A stretch of DNA of 64,000 nucleotides from Galeruca laticollis (Eukaryota > Arthropoda > Insecta > Coleoptera > Chrysomelidae): assembly GCA_963921935.1 (NCBI GenBank), contig OY998175.1, positions 291,036,246 through 291,100,245 on the forward strand, given 5' to 3'. Each line of letters opens with the position of its first letter. Position 1 is the stretch's first letter. Positions 1 through 10,195 of the stretch are shown one piece after another. Both the position numbers and the translations under genes were made by a program. The notes beneath the pieces are model-generated. The model saw only the letters and a program-made list of their open reading frames with translations, was not told the DNA's origin and searched no databases.

Positions 1-230
1 GATTTGTTGTATCATAGACGGGACCTTTGACGATACTTTCTTAGGAAATTGAATGAATACTTCCATTATTTTGGTCTGTACTATTTTTTATATGAAGGCA
101 TGTTTTCTTTTAACTAACTTAAACGCTCTCCTAATATTTGAAACATTCATCTTATCGAAAAATGGACAACACCAGTCGATTTGTCGTATCAAAGGACCCT
201 TATTCTTATAATTTCAGTATTTTTTGAGAG

Positions 231-244
231 GAAAAATATTTTTC
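231..244. repeat. 14-bp perfect palindrome (one per unit)
   Basis: GAAAAATATTTTTC reads the same on both strands. It recurs in most units about 180 bp before the next unit start. Some units break it (GAAAAATATATTTCG in the 482-bp subfamily and its relatives, ATTTTTTGTT in others). It is a candidate bent or melting-prone A/T site; no binding protein is claimed. Confidence 0.85.
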
Positions 245-257
245 GTCAAATATGTAG

Positions 258-283
258 CTGGACTATAGTAAGGAAAATATTGC
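258..283 (+). repeat. Length-variable tract (main indel site of the unit)
   Basis: Between GCTGGA and ATTGCATTTTT the common form is CTATAGTAAGGAAAAT. Other units show CTATATATAGTAAGG (720s, 6920s, 7420s), CTATATAGTAAGG (10640s), CTATAATAGTAAGG (16960s), CTATTATAGTAAGG (49510s), CTAGTAAGG (17460s), CAGTAAGG (4710, 9168, 12136), CTATACCTATAGTAAGG (35670s), a clean deletion to CTATTGC (482-bp subfamily), or a larger deletion to AAATATTGC or AATATGC (468/469-bp units). Deletion ends sit at short direct repeats (TAT, AAATAT), consistent with replication slippage. Confidence 0.85.
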
Positions 284-298
284 ATTTTTCGCAATTCT

Positions 299-316
299 CC
301 AAAAATATATTTTTGG
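299..316. repeat. 18-bp perfect palindrome (one per unit)
   Basis: CCAAAAATATATTTTTGG is fully self-complementary, with an uninterrupted A/T core capped by CC and GG. It is present in most units. The variants TATTTTGGGCC and CCTAAAATATATTTCTGG disrupt it mainly in the right half of the window (from about 43 kb) and in units such as 16609 and 24917. Confidence 0.88.
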
Positions 317-339
317 CTTATCATCCCCTCGAAACATGT

Positions 340-369
340 TCGATTAGATGAAAATTCATCTAAAATCGA
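340..369. repeat. 30-bp imperfect dyad with a 2-nt bulge (one per unit)
   Basis: The left arm TCGATTAGATGAA and the right arm TTCATCT+AATCGA are reverse complements around a central AA, with two extra bases inside the right arm. The extra pair is AA here, GA in many units at 9.2-38.3 kb and TA in many units from 39.7 kb rightward, so those changes leave the pairing intact. Other variants break the arms: TTCTATTAGATG (outer pairs), GATTAGATTAAAA and GATTAGATAAAAA (centre). It could extrude a short hairpin or cruciform. Confidence 0.8.
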
Positions 370-1000
370 TGGGGGACTTTGTTAATGCCCTAATTCTATC
401 AATTTTTGAATAACTATGGATATTTGATTTTACCCTCTTCATTCGATACTTCACGTTTGACGCACTCTACTTCCGAATCGCATCATTGTAGAGCACTCCC
501 GATTTGTTGTATCATAGACGGGACCTTTGACGATACTTTCTCAGAAAATTGAATGAATACTTCCATTATTTTGGTCTGTACTATTTTTTATATGAAGGCA
601 TGTTTTCTTTTAATTCAAATGCTCTCCTAATATTTGAAACATTTATCTTTTCGAAAAATGGACAACACCAGTCGATTTGTCGTATCAAAGAACCCTTATT
701 CTTATAATTTCAGTATTTTTTTAGAGGAAAAATATTTTTCGTCAAATATGTAGCTGGACTATATATAGTAAGGAAAACATTGCATTTTTCGCAATTCTCC
801 AAAAATATATTTTTGGCCTATCATCCCCTCGAAACATGTTCGATTAGATGAAAATTCATCTAAAATCGATGGGTGACTTTGTTAATGCCCTAATTCTATC
901 AATTATTGAATAACTATGGATATTTGATTTTACCCTCTTCATTCGATACTCCATGTTTGGCGCACTTTACTTCCGAATCGCATCATTGTAGAGCACACCC

Positions 1001-1165
1001 GATTTTTTGTATCATAGATGGGACCTTTGACGATACTTTCTCAAATGAATACTTCCATTATTTTGGTCTGTACTATTTTTTATATGAAGGCATGTTTTCT
1101 TTTAACTCAAATGCTCTCCTAATATTTTAAACATTTATCTTATCGAAAAATGGACAACACCAGTC
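1001..1165 (+). repeat. Subunit S1 of the satellite unit (example copy)
   Basis: First of three diverged ~165-bp subunits, 165 bp here. It begins at GATT (1001), has ACTAT at 1072, CTCC at 1116 and CGAA at 1144. This copy has a short deletion of about 8 bp after TTTCTCA; the usual S1 is about 173 bp. The same landmarks recur in the same order in the next two subunits. Alignment with S2 is clearest at CTGTACTAT/CTGGACTAT, TCTCC and TATCTTATCGAAAAATG/TATCATCCCCTCGAAACATG. Homology is inferred by eye. Confidence 0.7.
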
Positions 1166-1329
1166 GATTTGTCGGATCAAAGAACCCTTATTCTTATAAT
1201 TTCAGTATTTTTTGAGAGGAAAAATATTTTTCGTCAAATATGTAGCTGGACTATAGTAAGGAAAATATTGCATTTTTCGCAATTCTCCAAAAATATATTT
1301 TTGGCCTATCATCCCCTCGAAACATGTTC
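1166..1329 (+). repeat. Subunit S2 of the satellite unit (example copy)
   Basis: Second subunit, 164 bp. It begins GATTTGTCG (1166), with ACTAT at 1250, CTCC at 1285 and CGAA at 1318. Its opening (GATTTGTCGTATCAAAG) closely matches the opening of S1 (GATTTTTTGTATCATAG, or GATTTGTTG in some units). It carries the two perfect A/T palindromes and the length-variable CTATAGTAAGG tract, so most unit-length variation arises here. Confidence 0.7.
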
Positions 1330-1488
1330 GATTAGATGAAAATTCATCTAAAATCGATGGGTGACTTTGTTAATGCCCTAATTCTATCAATTTTTGAATA
1401 ACTATGGATATTTGATTTTACCCTCTTCATTCGATACTCCACGTTTGACGCACTCTACTTCCGAATAGCATCATTGTAGAGCACTCCC
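1330..1488 (+). repeat. Subunit S3 of the satellite unit (example copy)
   Basis: Third subunit, 159 bp, spanning the arbitrary unit boundary at 1396. It begins GATTAGATG (1330), with ACTAT at 1401, CTCC at 1437 and CGAA at 1462. The tail CTCCACGTTTGACGCAC...CTTCCGAA lines up with S1 CTCCTAATATTTGAAACA...CTTATCGAA. It is the most diverged of the three and contains most of the 30-bp dyad. Confidence 0.65.
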
Positions 1489-1890
1489 GATTTTTTGTAT
1501 CATAGATGGGACCTTTGACGATACTTTCTCAGAAAATTGAATAAATACTTCCATTATTTTGGTCTGTACTATTTTTTATATGAAGGCATGTTTTCATCAA
1601 CTTAAATGCTCTCCTAATATTTGATACATTTATCTTATCGAAAAATGGACAACACCAGTCGATTTATCGTATCAAAGAACCCTTATTCTTATAATTTCAG
1701 TATTTTTTGAGAGGAAAAATATTTTTGGTCAAGTATGTAGCTGGACTATAGTAAGGAAAATATTGCATTTTCCACAGTTCTCCAAAAATATATTTTTGGC
1801 CTATCATCCCCTCGAAACATGTTCGATTAGATGAAAATTCATCTAAAATCGATGGGTGACTTTGTTAATGCCCTAATTCTATCAATTTTT
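1396..1890 (+). repeat. Representative 495-bp satellite unit
   Basis: A full-length unit close to the common form, starting at GAATAACTATGG. Landmarks in order: a pyrimidine-rich stretch and CCACGTTTGACGCAC; CATCATTGTAGAGCAC; GATTTTTTGTATCATAG; TTTGGTCTGTACTAT; GCTCTCCTAATATTTGA; TATCGAAAAATGGACAAC; CGATTTATCGTATCAAAG; TTATAATTTCAGTATTT; an A/T palindrome; GTAGCTGGACTATAGTAAGG; an 18-bp A/T palindrome; CCCTCGAAACATG; the 30-bp dyad; and GATGGGTGACTTTG. A length of 495 is divisible by three, but the common lengths 494 and 496 are not, and all frames carry stops, so the unit is not a coding repeat. Confidence 0.95.
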
Positions 1891-4800
1891 GAATAACTAT
1901 GGATATTTGATTTTACCCTCTTCATTCGATACTCCACGTTTGACGCACTCTTCTTCCGAATCGCATCACTGTAGAGCACTTCCGATTTTTTGTGTCATGG
2001 ATGGGACCTTTGACGATACTTTATCAGAAAATTGAATGAATACTTCCATTATTTTGGTCTGTACTTTTTTTATATGAAGGCATGTTTTCTGTTCATTTAA
2101 ATGCTCTCCTAATATTTGAAACATTTATCTTTTCGAAAAATGGACAACACCAGTCGATTTGTCGTATCAATGAACCCTTATTCTTATAATTTCAGTATTT
2201 TTTGAGAGGAAAAATATTTTTCGTCAAATATGTAGCTGGACTATAGTAAGGAAAATATTGAATTTTTCGCAATTCTCCAGAAATATATTTTTGGCCTATC
2301 ATCCCCTCGAAACATGTTCGATTAGATGAAAATTCATCTAAAATCAATGGGTGACTTTGTTAATGCCCTAATTCTATGAATTTTTGAATAACTATGGATA
2401 TTTGATTTTACCCTCTTCATTCGATACTCCACGTTTGACGCACTCTACTTCCGAATCGCATCATTGTAGAGCACTTCCGATTGTTTGTATCATAGATGGG
2501 ACCTCTGACGATACTTTCTCAGAAAATAGAATGAATACTTCCATTATTTTGGTCTGTACTTTTTTTATATGAAGGCATGTTTTCTGTTCATTTAAATGCT
2601 CTCCTAATATTTGAAACATTTATCTTTTCGAAAAATGGACAACACCAGTCGATTTGTCGTATCAATGAACCCTTATTCTTATAATTTCAGTATTTTTTGA
2701 GAGGAAAAATATTTTTCGTCAAATATGTAGCTGGACTATAGTAAGGAAAATATTGAATTTTTCGCAATTCTCCAAAAATATATTTTTGGCCTATCATCCC
2801 CTCGAGACATGTTCGATTAGATGAAAATTCATCTAAAATCGATGGGTGACTTTGTCAATGCCCTAATTCTATCAATTTTTGAATAACTATGGATATTTGA
2901 TTTTACCCTCTTCATTCGATACTCCATGTTTGACGCACTCTACTTCCGAATCGCATCATTGTAGAGCACACCCGACTTTTTGTATCATAGATAGGACCTT
3001 TGACGATACTTTCTCAAATGAATACTTCCATTATTTTGGTCTGTACTATTTTTTATATGAAAGCATGTTTTCTTTTAACTTAAATGCTCTCCTAATATTT
3101 TAAACATTTATCTTATCGAAAAATGGACAACACCAGTCAATTTGTCGTATCAAAGAACCCTTATTCTTATAATTTCAGTATTTTTTGAGAGGATAAATAT
3201 TTTTCGTCAAATATGTAGCTGGACTATAGTAAGGAAAATATTGCATTCTTCGCAATTCTCCAAAAATTATTTTTGGCCTATCATCCCCTCGAAACATGTT
3301 CGATTAGATGAAAATTCATCTAAAATCGATGGGTGACTTTTTTAATGCCCTAATTCTATCAATTTTTGAATAACTATGGATATTTGATTTTACCCTCTTC
3401 ATTCGATACTCCACGTTTGACGCACTCTTCTTCCGAATCGCATCATTGTAGAGCACTCCCGATTTTTTGTATCATAGAGGGGACCTTTGGCGATACTTTC
3501 TCAGAAAATTGAATGAATGCTTCCATTATTTTGGTCTGTACTATTTTTTATATGAAGGCATGTTTTCTTTTAACTTAAATGCTCTCCTAATATTTGAAAC
3601 ATTTATCTTATCGAAAAATGGACAACACCAGTCAATTTGTCGTATCAAAGAACCCTTATTCTTATAATTTCAGTATTTTTTGAGAGGAAAAATATTTTTC
3701 GTCAAATATGTAGCTGGACTATAGTAAGGAAAATATTGCATTCTTCGCAATTCTCCAAAAATATATTTTTGGCCTATCATCCCCTCGAAACATGTTCGAT
3801 TAGATGAAAATTCATCTAAAATCGATGGGTGACTTTGTTAATGCCCTAATTCTATCAATTTTTGAATAACTATGGATATTTGATTTTACCCTCTCCATTC
3901 GATACTCCACGTTCGACGCACTCTTCTTCCGAATCGCATCATTGTAGAGCACTCCCGATTTTTAGTATCATAGATGGGACCTTTGACCATACTTTCTCAG
4001 AAAATTGAATGAATGCTTCCATTATTTTGGTCTGTACTATTTTTTATATGAAGGCATGTTTTCTTTTAACTTAAATGCTCTCCTAATATTTGAAACATTC
4101 ATCTTATCGAAAAATGGACAACACCAGTCGATTTGTCGTATCAAAGAACCCTTATTCTTATAATTTCAGTATTTCTTGAGAGGAAAAATATTTTTTGTCA
4201 AATATGTAGCTGGACTTTAGTAAGGAAAACATTGCATTTTTCGCAATTCTCCAAAAATATATTTTTGGCCTATCGTCCCCTCGAAACATGTTCGATTAGA
4301 TGAAAATTCATCTAAAATCGATGGGTGACTTTGTTAATGCCCTAATTCTATCAATTTTTGAATAACTATGGATATTTGATTTTACCCTCTTCATCCGATA
4401 CTCCACGTTTGACGCACTCTACTTCCGAATCGCATCATTGTAGAGCACTCCCGATTTTTTGTATCATAGATGGGACCTTTGACGATACTTTCTCAGAAAA
4501 TTGAATGAATACTTCCATTATTTTGGACTGTACTATTTTTTATATGAAGGCATGTTTTCTTTTAATTTAAATGCTCTCCTAATATTTGAAACATTTATCT
4601 TCTCGAAAAATGGACAACACCAGTCGATTTGTCGTATCAAAGAACCCTTATTCTTATAATTTCAGTATTTTTTGAGAGGAAAAATATTTTTCGTCAAATA
4701 TGTAGCTGGACAGTAAGGAAAATATTGAATTTTTCGCAATTCTCCAAAAATATATTTTTGGCCTATCATCCCCTCGAGACATGTTCGATTAGATGAAATT

Positions 4801-5836
4801 TCATCTAAAATCGATGGGTGACTTTGTTAATGCCCTAATTCTATCAATTTTTGAGTAACTATGGATATTTGATTTTACCCTCTTCATTCGATACTCCATG
4901 TTTGACGCACTCTACTTCCGAATCGCATCATTGTAGAGCACACCCGATTTTGTGTATCATAGATGGGACCTTTGACGATACTTTCTCAAATGAATACTTC
5001 CATTATTTTGGTCTCTACTATTTTTTATATGAAGGCATGTTTTCTTCTAACTTAAATGCTCTCCTAATATTTTAAACATTTATCTTATCGAAAAATGGAC
5101 AACACCAGTCAATTTGTCGTATCAAAGAACCCTTATTCTTATAATTTCAGTATTTTTTGAGAGGATAAATATTTTTCGTCATATATGTAGCTGGACTATA
5201 GTATGGAAAATATTGCATTTTTCGCAATTCTCCAGAAATATATTTTTGGCCTATCATCCCCTCGAAACATGTTCGATTAGATGAAAATTCATCTAAAATC
5301 AATGGGTGACTTTGTTAATGCCCTAATTCTATGAATTTTTGAATAACTATGGATATTTGATTTTACCCTCTTCATTCGATACTCCACGTTTGACGCACTC
5401 TACTTCCGAATCGCATCATTGTAGAGCACTTCCGATTGTTTGTATCATAGATGGGACCTCTGACGATACTTTCTCAGAAAATAGAATGAATACTTCCATT
5501 ATTTTGGTCCGTACTATTTTTTATATGAAGGCATGTTTTCTTTTAACTTAAATGCTCTCCTAATATATGGAACATTTATCTTATCGAAAAATGGACAACA
5601 CCAGTCAATTTGTCGTATCAAAGAACCCTTATTCTTATAATTTCAGTATTTTTTGAGAGGAAAAATATTTTTCGTCAAATATGTAGCTGGACTATAGTAA
5701 GGAAAACATTGCATTTTTCGCAATTCTCCAAAAATATATTTTTGGCCTATCGTCCCCTCGAAACATGTTCGATTAGATGAAAATTCATCTAAAATCGATG
5801 GGTGACTTTGTTAATGCCCTAATTCTATCAATTTTT

Positions 5837-6567
5837 GAATAACTACGGATATTCGATTTTACCCTCTTCATTCGATACTCCACGTTTGACGCACTCTACT
5901 TCCGAATCGCATCATTGTAGAGCACTCCCGATTTTTTGTATCATAGATGGGACCTTTGACGATACTTTCTAAGAAAATTGAATGAATACTTCCATTATTT
6001 TGGTCTGTACTATTTTTTATATGAAGGCATGTTTTCTTTTAACTTAAATGCTCTCCTAATATTTGAAACATTTATCTTATCGAAAAATGGACAACACCAC
6101 GTTTGACGCACCACGTTTGACGCACTCTACTTCCGAATCGCATCATTGTAGAGCACTCCCGATTTTTTGTATCATAGATGGGACCTTTGACGATACTTTC
6201 TCAGAAAATTGAATGAATACTTCCATTATTTTGGTCTGTACTATTTTTTATATGAAGGCATGTTTACTTTTAACTAACTTAAACGCTCTCCTAATATTTG
6301 AAACATTTATCTTATCGAAAAATGGACAACACCAGTCGATTTGTCGTATCAAAGGACCCTTATTCTTATAATTTCAGTATTTTTTGAGAGGAAAAATATT
6401 TTTCGTCAAATATGTATTTGGACTATAGTAAGGAAAATATTGCATTTTTCGCAATTCTCCAAAAATATATTTTTGGCTTATCATCCCCTCGAAACATGTT
6501 CGATTAGATGGAAATTCATCTAAAATCGATGGGGGACTTTGTTAATGCCCTAATTCTATCAATTTTT
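5837..6567 (+). repeat. Hybrid unit, 731 bp, with a 14-bp tandem duplication at its junction
   Basis: Starts as a normal unit (with ACTACGG), runs through S1 to GACAACACC, then jumps at about 6097 into S3 of another unit, losing S2 and the first part of S3. At the joint CCACGTTTGACGCA is present twice in tandem (6097-6110 and 6111-6124) where a normal unit has it once. Downstream it carries the TAACTAACTTAAACGC and AAAGGACCC markers. The same junction recurs at 14173 and 21506, so those copies share an origin. Confidence 0.88.
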
Positions 6568-8554
6568 GAATAACTATGGATATTTGATCTTACCCTCTTC
6601 ATTCGATACTCCACGTTTGACGCACTCTACTTCCGAATCGCATCATTGTAGAGCACTCCTGATTTGTTGTATCATAGACGGGACCTTTGACGATACTTTC
6701 TTAGGAAATTGAATGAATACTTCCATTATTTTGGTCTGTACTATTTTTTATATGAAGGCATGTTTTCTTTTAACTAACTTAAACGCTCTCCTAATATTTG
6801 AAACATTAATCTTATCGAAAAATGGACAACACCAGTCGATTTGTCGTATCAAAGGACCCTTATTCTTATAATTTCAGTATTTTTTGAGAGGAAAAATATT
6901 TTTCGTCAAATATGTAGCTGGACTATATATAGTAAGGAAAATATTGCATTTTTCTCAATTCTCCAAAAATATATTTTTGGCTTATCATCCCCTCGAAACA
7001 TGTTCGATTAGATGAAAATTCATCTAAAATCGATGGGGGACTTTGTTAATGCCCTAATTCTATCAATTTTTGAATAACTATGGATATTTGATTTTACCCT
7101 CTTCATTCGATACTCCACGTTTGACGCACTCTACTTCCGAATCGCATCATTGTAGAGCACTCCCGATTTGTTGTATCATAGACGGGACCTTTGACGATAC
7201 TTTCTCAGAAAATTGAATGAATACTTCCATTATTTTGGTCTGTACTATTTTTTATATGAAGGCATGTTTTCTTTTAATTCAAATGCTCTCCTAATATTTG
7301 AAACATTTATCTTTTCGAAAAATGGACAACACCAGTCGATTTGTCGTATCAAAGAACCCTTATTCTTATAATTTCAGTATTTTTTGAGAGGAAAAATATT
7401 TTTCGTCAAATATGTAGCTGGACTATATATAGTAAGGAAAACATTGCATTTTTCGCAATTCTCCAAAAATATATTTTTGGCCTATCATCCCCTCGAAACA
7501 TGTTCGATTAGATGAAAATTCATCTAAAATCGATGGGTGACTTTGTTAATGCCCTAATTCTATCAATTTTTGAATAACTATGGATATTTGATTTTACCCT
7601 CTTCATTCGATACTCCATGTTTGGCGCACTTTACTTCCGAATCGCATCATTGTAGAGCACACCCGATTTTTTGTATCATAGATGGGACCTTTGACGATAC
7701 TTTCTCAAATGAATACTTCCATTATTTTGGTCTGTACTATTTTTTATATGAAGGCATGTTTTCTTTTAACTCAAATGCTCTCCTAATATTTTAAACATTT
7801 ATCTTATCGAAAAATGGACAACACCAGTCGATTTGTCGGATCAAAGAACCCTTATTCTTATAATTTCAGTATTTTTTGAGAGGAAAAATATTTTTCGTCA
7901 AATATGTAGCTGGACTATAGTAAGGAAAATATTGCATTTTTCGCAATTCTCCAAAAATATATTTTTGGCCTATCATCCCCTCGAAACATGTTCGATTAGA
8001 TGAAAATTCATCTAAAATCGATGGGTGACTTTGTTAATGCCCTAATTCTATCAATTTTTGAATAACTATGGATATTTGATTTTACCCTCTTCATTCGATA
8101 CTCCACGTTTGACGCACTCTACTTCCGAATAGCATCATTGTAGAGCACTCCCGATTTTTTGTATCATAGATGGGACCTTTGACGATACTTTCTCAGAAAA
8201 TTGAATAAATACTTCCATTATTTTGGTCTGTACTATTTTTTATATGAAGGCATGTTTTCATCAACTTAAATGCTCTCCTAATATTTGATACATTTATCTT
8301 ATCGAAAAATGGACAACACCAGTCGATTTATCGTATCAAAGAACCCTTATTCTTATAATTTCAGTATTTTTTGAGAGGAAAAATATTTTTCGTCAAGTAT
8401 GTAGCTGGACTATAGTAAGGAAAATATTGCATTTTCCACAGTTCTCCAAAAATATATTTTTGGCCTATCATCCCCTCGAAACATGTTCGATTAGATGAAA
8501 ATTCATCTAAAATCGATGGGTGACTTTGTTAATGCCCTAATTCTATCAATTTTT
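6568..8554 (+). repeat. Four satellite units, most of copy 2 of the 2.2-kb block
   Basis: Unit starts 6568, 7072, 7572 and 8060 (spacings 504, 500, 488, 495). Units 7072, 7572, 8060 and the beginning of 8555 are the counterparts of 408, 908, 1396 and 1891. The 504 and 500 lengths come from TATA insertions in the variable tract. No other sequence is present. Confidence 0.92.
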
Positions 8555-9309
8555 GAATAACTATGGATATTTGATTTTACCCTCTTCATTCGATACTCCA
8601 CGTTTGACGCACTCTTCTTCCGAATCGCATCACTGTAGAGCACTTCCGATTTTTTGTGTCATGGATGGGACCTTTGACGATACTTTATCAGAAAATTGAA
8701 TGAATACTTCCATTATTTTGGTCTGTACTTTTTTTATATGAAGGCATGTTTTCTGTTCATTTAAATGCTCTCCTAATATTTGAAACATTTATCTTTTCGA
8801 AAAATGGACAACACCAGTCGATTTGTCGTATCAATGAACCCTTATTCTTATAATTTCAGTATTTTTTGACGCACTCTACTGCCGAAACGCATCATTGTAG
8901 AGCACTCCCGATTTTTTGTATCATAGATGGGACCTTTGACGATACTTCCTCAGAAAATTGAATGAATACTTCCATTATTTTGGTCTGTACTATTTTTTAT
9001 ATGAAGGCATGTTTTCTTTTAACTTAAATGCTCTCCTAATATTTGAAACATTTATCTTATCGAAAAATGGACAACACCAGTCGATTTGTCGTATCAAAGA
9101 ACCCTTATTCTTATAATTTCAGTATTATTTGAGAGGAAAAATATATTTCGTCAAATATGTAGCTGGACAGTAAGGAAAATATTGCATTTTTCGCAATTCT
9201 CCAAAAATATATTTTTGGCCCATCATCCCCTCGAAACATGTTCGATTAGATGGAAATTCATCTGAAATCGATGGGTGACTTTGTTAATACCCTAATTCTA
9301 TCAATTTTT
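8555..9309 (+). repeat. Hybrid unit, 755 bp, junction at 8869/8870
   Basis: A normal unit runs to CAGTATTTTTTGA (8869), then continues as CGCACTCTACTGCCG, which belongs to S3 of another unit. The two parents share TTTGA at the joint (8865-8869), i.e. 5 bp of microhomology. Left of the joint the sequence follows the 1891 unit (offset 6664); right of it the sequence follows 11839 onward (offset 2969). The joint thus splices two separately duplicated blocks. Confidence 0.88.
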
Positions 9310-10195
9310 GAATAACTATGGATATTTGATTTTACCCTCTTCATTCGATACTCCACGTTTGACGCACTCTACTTCCGAATCGCATCATTGTAGAGCACTC
9401 CCGATTATTTGTATCATAGACGGGACCTTTGACGATACATTCTCAGGGAATTGAATGAATACTTCCATTATTTTGGTCTGTACTATTTTTTATATGAAGG
9501 CATGTTTTCTTTTAACTAACTTAAACGCTCTCCTAATATTTGAAACATTTATCTTATCGAAAAATGGACAACACCAGTCGATTTGTCGTATCAAAGGACC
9601 CTTATTCTTATAATTTCAGTATTTTTCGAGAGGAAAAATATTTTTCGTCAAATATGTAGCTGGAAAATATTGCATTCTTCGCATTTCTCCAAAAATATAT
9701 TTCCGGCCTATCATCCCCTCGAAACATGTTCGATTAGATGAAAATTCATCTAAAATCGATGGGTGACTTTGTTAATGCCCTAATTCTATCAATTTTTGAA
9801 TAACTATGGATATTTGATGTGTCCCTCTTCATTCGATACTCCACGTTTGACGCACTCTACTTCCGAATCGCATCATCGTAGAGCACTTCCGATTTTTTGT
9901 ATCATAGATGGGACCTTTGACGATACTTTCTCAAATGAATACTTCCATTATTTTGGTCTGTACTATTTTTTATATGAAGGCATGTTTTCTTCTAACTTAA
10001 ATGCTCTCCTAATATTTTAAACATTTATCTTATCGAAAAATGGACAACACCAGTCAATTTGTCGTATCAAAGAACCCTTATTCTTATAATTTCAGTATTT
10101 TTTGAGAGGATAAATATTTTTCGTCATATATGTAGCTGGACTATAGTAAGGAAAATATTGCATTTTTCGCAATTCTCCAAAAATATATTTTTGGC
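8870..10195 (+). repeat. 1.3-kb duplicated block, copy 1 (partner 11839-13164)
   Basis: Matches 11839-13164 at a constant offset of 2969. I noticed about two differences (8881, 9252). Both copies share rare markers: CCGAAACGC, TGATGTGTCCCTC, CATCATCGTAG, TATTTCCGGCC and a shortened variable tract (GCTGGAAAATATTGC). Copy 1 ends where 10196 reads GGCTTATC and the partner reads GGCCTATC. Confidence 0.9.

Larger units (their letters stand above)
1..2205 (+). repeat. 2.2-kb duplicated block, copy 1 (partner 6661-8869)
   Basis: Base 1 matches 6661 and the match runs to 2205/8869. The offset is 6660 at first, then 6664 after a 4-bp TATA insertion near 6927. On reading I noticed fewer than ten substitutions (e.g. 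148, 451, 722, 905, 1727). The left limit lies outside the window. The right end coincides with the hybrid junction at 8869/8870, so that junction truncated copy 2. Confidence 0.9.
1..5836 (+). repeat. Left block of mixed units
   Basis: Partial unit 1-407, then unit starts at 408, 908, 1396, 1891, 2386, 2881, 3368, 3864, 4360, 4853 and 5341 (spacings 487-500). Units 908, 2881 and 4853 share an 8-bp deletion giving TTTCTCAAATGAATAC and a CCATGTTTG variant. Units 2386 and 5341 share AATCAATGGG just before their start, CTATGAATTTTTGAATAAC and GACCTCTGACG. No gene or unique sequence is present. Confidence 0.93.

Noticed and set aside
331..350. Pol III B-box-like ATGTTCGATTAGA, as for a tRNA-derived SINE
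   Set aside because: The last bases do not fit GGTTCGANTCC, many units read TTCTATTAG, and no A box lies at the right distance upstream.
6341..6523. Second recurrent frame (SYQRTLILIISVFFER...) in the later part of units, also near 16878, 25186, 29137 and 34594
   Set aside because: Same reasoning: only some units keep it open, it spans the indel-prone tract and the A/T palindromes, and nothing resembles a known domain.
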